64,000 nt of DNA from Sphingomonas sp. dw_22 (GCF_018449795.1 NZ_JAAVVE010000008.1:62001-126000), one strand, 5' to 3'. Numbered from the stretch's first letter, positions 1 to 8,494 are shown. Notes: generated from the letters alone by a model not told the origin. Translations and numbers: made by a program.

Positions 1-561
1 CGAATCGTCGTAATAATCGAGCCGCGGCTGGGTGGCGGGCACGCCGGTATCGTTCGGCGCCTCCACCTTGGTATAGCCGAAACGATAGGCCGCGTTGACG
101 AACATCGGCCCCAGATGCGTGGCGAGGCTCGGCCCCGCGAACGCCGAATAGACCTGGCTCACATTGCGCGTGTTGCCGGCATAGCTTTGCGGCGCGTCGC
201 CGCGGATGTCGGCGCGGGTGCGCGTCGCGATCGCCCCGGCTTCCAGCGTCAGCCCCGGCGCGACCACCGCCTTGGCGCGGGCCAGGCCGCTATGCGTGTG
301 ATCGTCGTTGAGGTTGTCGCCATAGGCGAAGCGATGCTCATATTGATAGCTGAGCTGCACCTCGACCCGGCGGGTATGCACCGAAGCGTCGATCCCGGCG
401 CCCAGCGTCGAATAGGTCAGCACGTCGCCGCTCTGGAGATCGGCGGCGAGCACCTGCCCCGCCTCGATATAGGGCGTCACCTGCACGCGCCGCTGCTGCT
501 GCGCGCTCGCGGGCTGGATCGCCAGCGCGAGCGCGGCGATGCAAAGGCCGAGACGGATCAT
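1..561 (-). CDS. Outer-membrane beta-barrel protein of XrtA-type EPS locus (partial, left edge)
   Basis: The first 187 codons of a minus-strand gene that runs off the left edge. It begins with an Ala-rich signal peptide ending near residues 20-24 (…IQPASAQQQ). What follows is rich in alternating polar/aromatic strands (QLSYQYEHRFAYGD), as expected for an outer-membrane barrel. The start ATG overlaps the stop of the upstream CpsD-like kinase gene by four bases (ATGA), so it is translated as the last visible member of the polysaccharide export operon. Barrels in this position belong to the family associated with exosortase-A/PEP-CTERM loci (TIGR03016-like), presumably helping polymer pass the outer membrane. 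The family call rests on context and barrel-like composition; the missing C-terminus prevents checking for a terminal aromatic residue. Confidence 0.7.
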   Translation of the reverse strand, partial: MIRLGLCIAALALAIQPASAQQQRRVQVTPYIEAGQVLAADLQSGDVLTYSTLGAGIDASVHTRRVEVQLSYQYEHRFAYGDNLNDDHTHSGLARAKAVVAPGLTLEAGAIATRTRADIRGDAPQSYAGNTRNVSQVYSAFAGPSLATHLGPMFVNAAYRFGYTKVEAPNDTGVPATQPRLDYYDDS

Positions 562-1571
562 CTGCCCGCCTCTTCATAATAGCTGCCGAAGCGGCGCCCG
601 GCCGGCTGGAACGACACCGAGTTGAGGACGAGCTGGATATGCTCGCATCCGTCAAGCGCGGCGACGGCGGCGCGCAGGTCGCTCTCGCTGGTGCGGTCGG
701 CGCGGACCACCAGCATCACCTGCCCGGCATGCAGCGCCAGCACCGATGCCGGCGAGGCGGCCAGCGCGGGCGGCGAATCGAAGATCACGATGCGGCGCGG
801 ATTGGCGGCGGCGAGCTTGTCGAGGATGCGGCGTGCCTTGTCGCTCGCCAGCAGCTCGGTATCGCTGACGCTGCGCGTGCCGGCGGGAAGCACCGAAAGC
901 TGCGGCACGTCGGTATCGACGATGCAGTCCTCGACATCGACATCGCCGGTCAGCGCGTCGAGCAGCCCCGGCCCCTGCGGCAGCCCCAGCCGTTCGAGGA
1001 CATCGGGCTTGGCGAAATCGGCATCGACCAGCAGGATCTCGACGTCCTTCTCGGCCGACATCGAAAGCGCGAGGTTGATAGCGCAGAAGGTCTTGCCTTC
1101 GTCGGGCTGGGCCGAGCAGACCAGGATCATCCGCGCGCGGTCGGCATCCGCCCCCGCCACGGCGCGGGCGGTGAGGAGGAGTTGACGCTTCACCATGCGG
1201 AATTCCTCCGCCAGCGGCGTGATCGGCCCGCCGGGCACGAGCATCCCCGCCTCGGCCAGCGCATCGCGATCGATCGGCGCCGAGCGGCGGGTGCCGGGCT
1301 GCACCGTCACTACGGGCTTGGCCGCAGGCTCAGGCGCGGCTGCAATCGCCGGTTCGGGCGCAAGCGCCTCGACTTCATGGCCGCGCCGAAGCAGCGGCCC
1401 CTGGGGCTCCTCGGCCAGGATCGGCGGAGCCGGCTGCGGCGCCGGCATCGGCACCACCACCGGCTGCTCGAAACTCGGCTGCGTTCCCGTGCCCGGAACC
1501 GCGAACTGGTTCTGCGCCGCCGCCCGTTCGAGCAGCGATCCGCGATAGCGCCGGGGGGTATGTTCGTTCAT
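558..1571 (-). CDS. CpsD/CapB-type ATPase (tyrosine autokinase), EPS assembly
   Basis: A 337-residue cytoplasmic P-loop ATPase of the bacterial tyrosine kinase family that partners the chain-length protein encoded just upstream. Walker A is SAQPDEGKT (about residues 153-161), Walker A' is LLVDADF (180-186) and Walker B is IFDSPP (about 272-277). The first 120 residues are a Pro/Ala-rich linker. The C-terminus has only a short tyrosine pair (SYYEE) instead of a long Tyr cluster, as in the XrtA-system ATPases (TIGR03018-like). The start at 1571 is chosen because homology-like sequence begins at MNEHTPRR and the gap to the preceding gene is four bases. It probably cycles with the GumC-like protein to control polymer length. 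Confidence 0.88.
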   Translation of the reverse strand: MNEHTPRRYRGSLLERAAAQNQFAVPGTGTQPSFEQPVVVPMPAPQPAPPILAEEPQGPLLRRGHEVEALAPEPAIAAAPEPAAKPVVTVQPGTRRSAPIDRDALAEAGMLVPGGPITPLAEEFRMVKRQLLLTARAVAGADADRARMILVCSAQPDEGKTFCAINLALSMSAEKDVEILLVDADFAKPDVLERLGLPQGPGLLDALTGDVDVEDCIVDTDVPQLSVLPAGTRSVSDTELLASDKARRILDKLAAANPRRIVIFDSPPALAASPASVLALHAGQVMLVVRADRTSESDLRAAVAALDGCEHIQLVLNSVSFQPAGRRFGSYYEEAGR

Positions 1572-1575
1572 TGGC

Positions 1576-3087
1576 TCAGGCCCCCATGCCGCGCTGGACG
1601 AATTCGACGCCCACCAGCCCCAGATAGGCCACACCCAGCGCCCCGAGCCCGCCGGCGAACAAGGTCAGCCGCTGGCGGCGGAGCGTCATCTGCGAAGCGG
1701 TCACGACTTCGCGGATCGATCCGATCACCGGCAATCCGCTCGCCTTTTCCAGCCGCGATGCGGTGTCGAAGGTGCTGCGCAGCTTGCCCAGCGCAAACGC
1801 CGCCGCGACGCCCGCGCCGAGCCCGGCGATCAGCACCGCGGTCAGCAGCATCGGCCGATTGGGCGCGGTCGGCGCGCGCGGCTGGGTCGGCGGGTCGATC
1901 ACGCTGAACTTGACCGCGTCGGTCTCGGTCTGCGCCTGGCTGTTGATCCGCACCTGCTCGCGATCGGCGAGCAGCTTGTCATACTGGTCCTTGAGCACCT
2001 GATATTCGCGGTCGATCTGGCCCTGCTCGGCCGCCACGCCCGGCGCGTCGGCGATCTTGGTGTTGAGCGCCGCCAGGTCGCCCTCGATCTGCGCCTTGCG
2101 CTGGCTGAGCGCCGCCACCTGCGCGGCCTTGTCCGCCTGCATCGAGCGCAGGCTCAGATACAGCGGATTGCCCGTGGCCGCGCCGCCGCCGGCCAGCGGC
2201 TCGTTCTTCGCCGCCGCCTGCGCCGCCACGAGCTGACTCTTGAGCGCGATCACGTCGGGATGATTGTCGGTCCAGCCCTTGGCCCGCGCATCGGCGAGCT
2301 GGCCCTGGATCGCCGCCAGCCGCGCCCGCGCCGGCCCCGCCGTCGCACCACCGCCGCCGGGGATATTGGCCGCCGTGCCCGCCATCTGGCCGTTGACCGC
2401 CGCCAGGCTGCTCTGCGCCGCCGCCAGGTCCGACTGGATCTGGGCAAGCTGCTGCCGCGCCGCGCCGATCCGGTCGTCGAGCGAGCCGGTGCCCGGCAGC
2501 GCGCCCAGATAGCGCGACTGGAAGTCGGCCTTCTTGGCCTCGGCCTCCTGCAACGCCTTCTGCCGCACGTCGAGCTGCTGGTCGAGGAAGCGCAGCGACT
2601 GGCTGGTCTGGTCGCGATTGTCGGCCAGATTGTCCTCGACGAAGATGTCGATCAGCTTCTGCGCGATCTGCCGCGCCATCCTGCCGTTCGGCCCCGTCAC
2701 CGCGATCTCGAACAGATTGTCCTGCTGCGCGGTCAGCTTGATCGCCTTCTGCAACCCCGCCACGCGATCCGCGACATCGCGATCGGTCGCCACCGTCCGC
2801 GCCATGTCGGTGCCGCGCACCACCTTCTCCAGGTTCACCGCGCTGGTGAGCGTCTGGCGGATCCGGTCGATGTCCTTCTGCTGCTCCAGCGCGACATTGC
2901 CGGTCTGGGTCGGCAGGATCTGGCGGAGCTGCACGAAGATGCGCGCCCGCGATTCATACTGGTTCGGCATCTGCGACACCACCAGCCAACCCGCCAGGCA
3001 CACGCCCCAGGCCACCGCCAGCGCCACCCAGCGCCGCATCCACACCGCGTGCAGCGCCGCACGCACTTCGTCGTAAAGACCCCCCAT
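1576..3087 (-). CDS. Polysaccharide chain-length determinant (GumC/Wzz-like PCP)
   Basis: A 503-residue inner-membrane polysaccharide co-polymerase. An N-terminal membrane segment (about residues 18-38, ALAVAWGVCLAGWLVVS) and a C-terminal one (about 415-432) flank a long periplasmic part. That part is dominated by coiled-coil sequence with many Gln/Ala/Asp (about 160-390). A further hydrophobic stretch lies near the C-terminus (about 475-492). The kinase is separate, as in the XrtA-associated family (TIGR03007-like), and sits directly downstream. It should set chain length and bridge the OPX lipoprotein and cytoplasmic ATPase. The spacing of 13 bases to the OPX gene and 4 to the kinase gene indicates one operon. 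Confidence 0.88.
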   Translation of the reverse strand: MGGLYDEVRAALHAVWMRRWVALAVAWGVCLAGWLVVSQMPNQYESRARIFVQLRQILPTQTGNVALEQQKDIDRIRQTLTSAVNLEKVVRGTDMARTVATDRDVADRVAGLQKAIKLTAQQDNLFEIAVTGPNGRMARQIAQKLIDIFVEDNLADNRDQTSQSLRFLDQQLDVRQKALQEAEAKKADFQSRYLGALPGTGSLDDRIGAARQQLAQIQSDLAAAQSSLAAVNGQMAGTAANIPGGGGATAGPARARLAAIQGQLADARAKGWTDNHPDVIALKSQLVAAQAAAKNEPLAGGGAATGNPLYLSLRSMQADKAAQVAALSQRKAQIEGDLAALNTKIADAPGVAAEQGQIDREYQVLKDQYDKLLADREQVRINSQAQTETDAVKFSVIDPPTQPRAPTAPNRPMLLTAVLIAGLGAGVAAAFALGKLRSTFDTASRLEKASGLPVIGSIREVVTASQMTLRRQRLTLFAGGLGALGVAYLGLVGVEFVQRGMGA

Positions 3088-3100
3088 CCCCGCGCGGCCC

Positions 3101-3745
3101 TTAGAACATGCTCTGGGGGATGATGACGACGTCGCCCGGCTCGAGCTTGACGTTGGCCGAGGTATCGCCGTTCTTCAGCAGGTCGGACAGGCGCAGGCGG
3201 AACTCGGTCTGCTTGCCGGTCTGCTTGTCATAGCGGATCAGCCGCGCGCGATTGCCCGACGCGAACTCGGACAAGCCGCCGACCGAGATCATCGCATCCA
3301 GGATCGTCATATTGGCGCGATAGGGGATCGAGGCCGGCTTCTCGGTCGCGCCCACCACGCGGACCTGCTGGCTATAGGTGCCCGAGAAATTCTCGACGAT
3401 CACCGATACGATCGGATCCTTGATATACTCGCCCAGCGCGATCTTCAGGTCGTCCGCCAGCATCGCCGGGGTCTTGCCGACCGCGGGCATGTCGCTGATG
3501 AGCGGGGTGGTGATGCGGCCGTCGGGGCGCACCTGCACCTTGGCCGAAAGCTCGGGATTGCGCCACACGAAGACGTTGAGCTGGTCGAGCGGCCCGATGA
3601 CATATTGATCGCTCGGCGCCTCGCGGCTGGCGACGAAGGCGGCGGGCGGCAATTGCGGCCGGCCGCCACTGCTGCTGCAACCGGAGAGCAGCGCGGCACC
3701 CAGCATCGGCACCGCGATCATCCTGGTCACTGACGAAAGAAACAT
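3101..3745 (-). CDS. Polysaccharide export lipoprotein (OPX, Wza/GumB-like)
   Basis: A 214-residue outer-membrane export protein. The signal peptide ends in a lipobox LLSGC with the lipidated Cys at residue 23. It is followed by the polysaccharide-export domain (YVIGPLDQLNVFVWRNPELS, with RPDGRITTPLI) and a SLBB-type domain (VRVVGATEKP…LDAMISVGGL). The C-terminus VVIIPQSMF matches short OPX proteins of XrtA loci. The ATG at 3745 is preferred over an upstream GTG since it has GGGGAG about 8 bases upstream. It is the first gene of the export operon; its promoter should be in the 115 bases up to 3860, where I could not pick clear -35/-10 boxes. Confidence 0.92.
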   Translation of the reverse strand: MFLSSVTRMIAVPMLGAALLSGCSSSGGRPQLPPAAFVASREAPSDQYVIGPLDQLNVFVWRNPELSAKVQVRPDGRITTPLISDMPAVGKTPAMLADDLKIALGEYIKDPIVSVIVENFSGTYSQQVRVVGATEKPASIPYRANMTILDAMISVGGLSEFASGNRARLIRYDKQTGKQTEFRLRLSDLLKNGDTSANVKLEPGDVVIIPQSMF

Positions 3746-3860
3746 GCTTGAACTCCCCACTCCTGCGCGGTTTGGGAAGCGTCACCGACGTCTCGGCAGC
3801 CGAGTCCGCGCAAGACCCGCCGCAGCTATGCGCGTGCATCGGTAAAGATAGCGTTAGGCG

Positions 3861-5060
3861 CTAAAGGGCCTGCGTTTCGGCCAGTATCTCGCGCACCGGC
3901 GGATGGCCCAGGAATGCCGAAGGGCTGGCCGTCGCGCCATAGGCCCCCGAGGCGAAGATCGCGATCACATCGCCCACCCCGGCGCGTGGCAGTGCCACGC
4001 GATCCGCGAGCCGGTCGAGCGGCGTGCACAGCGGCCCCACCACGCTCACCACTTCCTCCGCCGCGTCCTGCATCCGGTGCGCCACCGCCACCCGATAGTT
4101 GCGCTTCACCACCGTCCCGAAATTGCCCGTCGCCGCCAGATGATGGTTGAGCCCCCCGTCCACGATCAGGAAAATCTCGCCCCGGCTCTCCTTGCGATCG
4201 ACGACGCGCGCCAGATAGACCCCCGCCTCGCCCACCAGCCAGCGCCCCAGCTCGATCGCATAATGCGTATCGAGCTTGCCCAGTTCGCCGCCCAGCGCCG
4301 CCCCGACCGCCTCGACGTCCAGCGGCGCATCCCCCGGAAAATAGGGGATTCCAAACCCGCCGCCCAAATTCACCAGCGGCGGCACCGCCCCTGCTTCCTC
4401 CGCCAGCCGCGCCGCCAGCGCCACCGTCGCCGCCTGCGCCTCGATCACTGCCGAGGCATCCAGCGCCTGCGACCCGGCGAAGATATGGAAGCCCCGCCAG
4501 TCCGCCCCCGCCGCGATCAGCCGCCGGACCAAGGCCGGCACCCGCACCGCGTCGATCCCGAAGGGCGAGGCGCGCCCGCCCATCTTCATCCCCGATCCGC
4601 GCAACTCGAAATCCGGGTTCACCCGCACCGCCAGCCGAGGCGTCACCCCCAGTACTCCGGCGATCCGCAACGCCCGATCCGCCTCGCCCTCGGATTCGAG
4701 ATTAAGCGTCGCCCCCGCCCGGATCGCCGCCTCCAGCTCGAAATCGCGTTTCCCCGGCCCGGCGAAGCTGACGTCCTGCGCCGCCATGACGCCAAGCGCC
4801 CGCTCTAGCTCGCCCGCCGAAGCGACATCGAGCCCGTCCACCAGCGGCGCGATCGCGGCAAGCAGCGGCGGAAACGGATTGGCCTTGATCGCATAATGCA
4901 CCGCCACCCCGACCGGCAGCGCCGCCCGCAACCGCGCGATCCGGGATCGCACCACCGCGAAATCATAGACATAGCCCGGCGTCGCCTCGTCCAGCCAGGG
5001 CAATGCATCGAGCCCCGCGAACTCCGGCGGGATCGGGCCGAAGGGTTTGGCACCGTTCAT
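3861..5060 (-). CDS. PLP-dependent decarboxylase, exosortase-A-system associated
   Basis: A 399-residue fold-type III PLP enzyme of the diaminopimelate/ornithine decarboxylase family. The PLP lysine lies in HYAIKANP (K59). The glycine-rich phosphate-binding loop is NLGGGFGIPY (about 232-241), and the conserved second-subunit Cys motif is GPLCTPLD (about 342-349). It matches the decarboxylase that travels with XrtA loci (TIGR03099-like); its real substrate is unknown. Its start overlaps the stop of the AMP ligase gene by four bases (ATGA), so the two are translationally coupled. With the ligase and acyl carrier protein it may form an amino-acyl or acyl modification module for the polymer or a lipid; that role is inference. 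Confidence 0.85.
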   Translation of the reverse strand: MNGAKPFGPIPPEFAGLDALPWLDEATPGYVYDFAVVRSRIARLRAALPVGVAVHYAIKANPFPPLLAAIAPLVDGLDVASAGELERALGVMAAQDVSFAGPGKRDFELEAAIRAGATLNLESEGEADRALRIAGVLGVTPRLAVRVNPDFELRGSGMKMGGRASPFGIDAVRVPALVRRLIAAGADWRGFHIFAGSQALDASAVIEAQAATVALAARLAEEAGAVPPLVNLGGGFGIPYFPGDAPLDVEAVGAALGGELGKLDTHYAIELGRWLVGEAGVYLARVVDRKESRGEIFLIVDGGLNHHLAATGNFGTVVKRNYRVAVAHRMQDAAEEVVSVVGPLCTPLDRLADRVALPRAGVGDVIAIFASGAYGATASPSAFLGHPPVREILAETQAL

Positions 5061-6571
5061 CGCTCGCCCTCTCCTTCACCGGGATGGCGAACAGCCTCCC
5101 GCAACGCCGCCCGGTCCAGCTTGCCATTGGCATTACGCGGCAGCTCCACCCGCCATTCATAGCGCGCCGGCTGCATGAAGCTCGGCAATTCCCGCCGCAG
5201 CCGCTCGCGCAGGTCATGCTCCCGCGCCCCGTCGCCCCGCGCCACCACCACGATCGCCTGCCCCAGCCGCGCATCCGTCACGCCGAACGCCGCCGCCTCG
5301 CCCGTCTCGCCGCCCGAGAGCACCGCGTCCTCGATCTCGGTCGGGCTGATCCGGTTGCCGGCCGATTTTATCATCTCATCATCGCGCCCCACGAAACGCA
5401 GCAGCCCGTCGTCGCCCTCGATCACCGTATCGCCGGACCACACCGCCATGCCCCCGCTCGCGGCAAAGTCCGGCGCCGGACGAAAGCGCTCAGCCGTCCG
5501 CTCGGGATCGCGCCAATAGCCCTGCGCCACCAGCGGCCCGGCATGGACCAGTTCGCCCTGTTTCGCCCGGCGTCCCTCGCCATCGACCACCAATATCTCG
5601 GCGAAGGGTATCGCCCGCCCGATCGAATCGGGATGGGCATCGACCAGCGCCGGATCGAGATAGGTCGATCGAAACGCCTCGGTCAGCCCATACATCGGAT
5701 AGAGCCGCGCCTGCGGAAACCGCGCGCGCAGCCCCTTCACCATCGCCCGGGTCAGCGCCCCGCCCGAATTGGTCAGCCGCCTGAGCCGCGCCGCCGTCTC
5801 CGCCGGCCACTCCGCCTCCAGCAGCTGCACCCAGAGCGGCGGCACCCCCGCCAGCGTGGTGATGCCGAACCGCTCGACCGCCTTCACCACGTCGCGCGCC
5901 GTCAGATAATCGAGCGGCACCACCCGCGCCCCGCCCGCCCAGGTCGAGAAGAGCTGGTTCTGCCCATAATCGAAGCTCAGCGGCAGCACGCCCAGCACGC
6001 GATCCTCAGATTCGATCTGAAGATAATGCGCCACGCTGATGGCCCCGAGCCATAAATTGGCATGGCTCAGCATCACGCCCTTGGGCCGCCCGGTCGATCC
6101 CGAAGTATAGAGGATCGCCGCCAGCGCCCCGGTATCGGCCCGCGAGGGCGGCAAGGCATCCCCGGAGACCAGTTCCTCCTCAAGCACGATCCGGCAATCG
6201 GCCGGCACGTCCCCCGCCTCCAGCGCCGCGATCCGCGCCGCCTGCGTCACCAGCACCCGCGCGCCGCTGTCGGCCAGGATATGCGCCACCTGCGCCCGCT
6301 TGAGCACCGGATTGACCGGCACATGGATCAGCCCCGCGCGCGGCGCCGCCAGCGGCATCAGGCACGCCGTCCGCGTCTTGGGCAGCCAGGTCGCCACCCG
6401 CTCGCCCGCCGCCAGCCCCAAGCGGCTCAGCCAGTGCGCCATACCGCCCACCGCCGCCTCCAGCCCGACATAGGTCAGCGTTCCCGCGCGATCATCCAAT
6501 GCCACGGCGCCAGCCTCCCCACGCAACAGCAGCGTATCGATGGGGTACGGAACGGGGTCGAGCGCGATCAT
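5057..6571 (-). CDS. Acyl-CoA ligase (AMP-forming), exosortase-A-system associated
   Basis: A 504-residue ANL-superfamily adenylating enzyme. The P-loop-like motif is YTSGSTGRPKGV, with MYGLTEAF (A5-type) and WYRDPE-like downstream sequence (GYWRDPERTAERF, SGDTVIEGDDG). The C-terminal catalytic lysine motif is PRNANGKLDR. The second methionine at 6571 (MIALDPVPYP) is chosen because the family starts there and a G-rich ribosome site precedes it. The gene is divergent from an acyl carrier protein gene about 80 bases away. The pair suggests that the ligase loads an acyl or amino-acyl group onto the carrier, as proposed for the TIGR03098 family. The substrate cannot be read from the sequence. Confidence 0.87.
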   Translation of the reverse strand: MIALDPVPYPIDTLLLRGEAGAVALDDRAGTLTYVGLEAAVGGMAHWLSRLGLAAGERVATWLPKTRTACLMPLAAPRAGLIHVPVNPVLKRAQVAHILADSGARVLVTQAARIAALEAGDVPADCRIVLEEELVSGDALPPSRADTGALAAILYTSGSTGRPKGVMLSHANLWLGAISVAHYLQIESEDRVLGVLPLSFDYGQNQLFSTWAGGARVVPLDYLTARDVVKAVERFGITTLAGVPPLWVQLLEAEWPAETAARLRRLTNSGGALTRAMVKGLRARFPQARLYPMYGLTEAFRSTYLDPALVDAHPDSIGRAIPFAEILVVDGEGRRAKQGELVHAGPLVAQGYWRDPERTAERFRPAPDFAASGGMAVWSGDTVIEGDDGLLRFVGRDDEMIKSAGNRISPTEIEDAVLSGGETGEAAAFGVTDARLGQAIVVVARGDGAREHDLRERLRRELPSFMQPARYEWRVELPRNANGKLDRAALREAVRHPGEGEGER

Positions 6572-6648
6572 CCCCGCCACCCTTACCCTTGGCAGCGCCC
6601 CCGCCAACCCTTACGGAGCCGAAAAATTCACCGCTAGGGGGACAGGCA

Positions 6649-6921
6649 TTGCAACCCGATGGGTCGCCGGAGATCGAAGACACCGTCCGCGCCGTGCTGC
6701 GCGACGTGCTGGGATTGAGCGAGGAGCGCGCCGCCGCTTTCCGCGAGGACACGCTGTTGTTCGGCGCGCTGCCCGAACTCGATTCGCTCGCCGTGGCGGG
6801 CGTGCTCACCGAGCTGGAGGACCGGCTCGGCATCCTGATCGAGGATGACGAAGTGGACGGCGAGATGCTGGAGAGCTTCGGCGCCCTCACGCGCTTCGCC
6901 GCCGCCAAGGCGCTGGGGTGA
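6649..6921 (+). CDS. Acyl carrier protein (phosphopantetheine-binding)
   Basis: A 90-residue acidic helical carrier protein. The phosphopantetheine serine sits in PELDSLAV (about residues 42-49), preceded by DVLGLSEERAAAF and followed by LEDRLGILIEDDEVD, the classic ACP pattern. I choose a TTG start at 6649: it is preceded at about 7 bases by AGGGGGA. Starting further upstream would add a low-complexity Pro/Arg leader that overlaps the divergent ligase gene. Its stop overlaps the next gene's GTG start (GTGA). It is likely the carrier for the acyl-AMP made by the divergent ligase in this XrtA-type locus. Confidence 0.85.
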   Translation: MQPDGSPEIEDTVRAVLRDVLGLSEERAAAFREDTLLFGALPELDSLAVAGVLTELEDRLGILIEDDEVDGEMLESFGALTRFAAAKALG

Positions 6922-7556
6922 TCGACCATTATGACTGGGCCGGCGGCCGCGAAGCGATGCTTCGCTTCGGCCCCGATACCGGCCCGGTCATAGTCGCGGC
7001 GCTGCCGCTGTTCGAGGAAGCGAACCGCACCCGGGCGTTCCTGGTGACGATCCTGCGCGCGCTGGCCGAGCGGGGCATCGCGAGCGCGCTTCCCGATCTG
7101 CCCGGCCAGGGCGAGAGCCTGGTGCCCACGCACCGGATCGAGATCGCCAACCTCCGCGCCGCCTTCGCCGCGGCCGCCCGCACCGTCCACGATCGGGTAT
7201 ACTCGATCGGCATCCGCAGCGGCGCGCTTGTCGACACGCTCGCAATCCCCGCAGGCCGCTGGCACTTCGCACCCCAGACCGGCCCCGAACTGCTCCGCGA
7301 GCTCCATCGCATCCGTCAGGCCGGTGGCGGCGACGATTTCGCCGGCAACGCCCTGTCCCCGGCCTTCCTCGCCGAACTCGACGATTCCGGCCTGGAAGCC
7401 GCGCGCACGATCCGTCTCGATTCCGATCCGAAGGATGCCGATGCCCGGTATCCCGGCGCCCCGCTCTGGCGCCGTGCCGAACCGGACAATGATCCCGCCC
7501 TCGCCGCGCTGCTGGCCGACGACATCGCCATCTGGATCCACGCATGCGAAGGCTGA
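6918..7556 (+). CDS. Alpha/beta-hydrolase-like protein, exosortase-A-system hydrolase 2
   Basis: A 212-residue protein resembling the hydrolase-2 family of XrtA loci (TIGR03101-like). It has an alpha/beta core (VIVAALPLFEEANRTRAFLV; LPDLPGQGES) including the DLPGQGES turn. The nucleophile elbow is IGIRSGALV, which does not fit G-x-S-x-G, so it may be non-catalytic or act through another residue. The GTG start overlaps the ACP stop by four bases, and the 3' end overlaps the next hydrolase gene by 13 bases, giving a tightly coupled ACP-hydrolase-hydrolase operon. Possible roles are thioester or ester editing on the carrier-bound group; that is inference. Confidence 0.75.
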   Translation: MIDHYDWAGGREAMLRFGPDTGPVIVAALPLFEEANRTRAFLVTILRALAERGIASALPDLPGQGESLVPTHRIEIANLRAAFAAAARTVHDRVYSIGIRSGALVDTLAIPAGRWHFAPQTGPELLRELHRIRQAGGGDDFAGNALSPAFLAELDDSGLEAARTIRLDSDPKDADARYPGAPLWRRAEPDNDPALAALLADDIAIWIHACEG

Positions 7557-8335
7557 TCGCCTTCCCCTGCGCTGGCCACACGCTGCTCGGCACGCTCGAT
7601 GAGGCCCCCGGCACCACCGGCCTGTTGATCGTCTCCGGCGGCAATGAGATCCGCATCGGCGCGCATCGCGGCATGGCCTTGCTCGCCCGGCGCGTCGCCG
7701 AGGCCGGTCACCCGGTATTCCGCTTCGATCGCCGCGGCATCGGCGATTCGACCGGCGAGAATCACGGCTTCGAGAGCAGCGCGGAAGACATCGCCGCCGC
7801 CGCAGCCACCTTCCGCGCCGAAACCGGCGTCACCCGCATCGTCGCCTTCGGCAATTGCGACGCCGCCACCGCGCTCGCCTTCTTCCACGCTGGGGCCGGC
7901 ATCGACGCGCTGCTCCTCGCCAATCCCTGGGTGGTCGAGCAGACCGACGACCTCCCCCCCGCCGCCGCGATCCGATCGCATTATGCCCGGAAGCTGCGCG
8001 ATCCCCGCGAATGGCTCCGCCTGCTGCGCGGTGGTGTGAATATCGCCAAGCTATTCAGAGGCCTGACCAAGCTATCGCAGAGTCAATCTAAGGTTTCCGA
8101 CGGCATCCCCGCGCGTCTCGCCAAGGCGCTCGCAGCGATCCAGGCGCCAATCACCATCCTGCTGGCCAAGGGCGACAACACCGCCATCGCCTTCGCCGAC
8201 GCCTACAAGGCCGCGGCCTTCGATACGGTCCGCGCCTGCATCCGCATCGAGCCCCTCGACAGCGGCAGCCACAGCTTCGCTTCCGCCACCGACAAGCAAT
8301 GGCTGTTCGAACGGATCCTGGCCGCCCTCGCCTGA
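7544..8335 (+). CDS. Alpha/beta hydrolase, exosortase-A-system hydrolase 1
   Basis: A 263-residue alpha/beta hydrolase of the XrtA-associated hydrolase-1 type (TIGR03100-like). The oxyanion-side turn VSGGNEIRIGAHRG (about residues 30-43) and FDRRGIGDSTGEN (61-73) are clear. The nucleophile elbow is FGNCDAAT with Cys105 where most hydrolases carry Ser, as in dienelactone-hydrolase-like enzymes. The C-terminal LDSGSHSFAS probably supplies the catalytic His. It is the last gene of the ACP operon and overlaps hydrolase 2 by 13 bases. The substrate is unknown. Confidence 0.83.
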   Translation: MRRLIAFPCAGHTLLGTLDEAPGTTGLLIVSGGNEIRIGAHRGMALLARRVAEAGHPVFRFDRRGIGDSTGENHGFESSAEDIAAAAATFRAETGVTRIVAFGNCDAATALAFFHAGAGIDALLLANPWVVEQTDDLPPAAAIRSHYARKLRDPREWLRLLRGGVNIAKLFRGLTKLSQSQSKVSDGIPARLAKALAAIQAPITILLAKGDNTAIAFADAYKAAAFDTVRACIRIEPLDSGSHSFASATDKQWLFERILAALA

Positions 8336-8341
8336 GGTGCC

Positions 8342-8403
8342 TTGCAATGTAGGATTTGAGCGGCTTGAGTGCTCCGCCCGAGCCGCAGGCGCGAGCCGCT
8401 CTT
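8342..8403 (+). repeat. 18-base repeat with hairpin, copy 1
   Basis: TTGCAATGTAGGATTTGA (8342-8359) occurs again, identically, at 25046-25063. At both sites the 18-mer is followed by an unrelated inverted repeat and then CTCTTT. Here the hairpin arms are GAGCGGCT (8358-8365) and AGCCGCTC (8394-8401). The copies sit in intergenic DNA after a plus-strand gene's stop. This suggests a family of small interspersed elements with a fixed head and variable stem. Confidence 0.6.
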
Positions 8404-8445
8404 TGAGATCGTCAGCCGTGTCGCCAAAGGCCCCTGACCCGGATC

Positions 8446-8488
8446 GGCCAAAGTGCACGAATGACCCGCGAGTCCGCGCACTTTGGCC
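8446..8488 (-). terminator. Hairpin downstream of trxB
   Basis: A perfect inverted repeat, GGCCAAAGTGC (8446-8456) and GCACTTTGGCC (8478-8488), with a 21-base loop. It begins 7 bases after the trxB stop on the minus strand. There is no T-run, so it may work as an mRNA 3' stabiliser or a Rho-assisted terminator between the convergent hydrolase and trxB genes. Confidence 0.5.
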
Positions 8489-8494
8489 CCGAGG

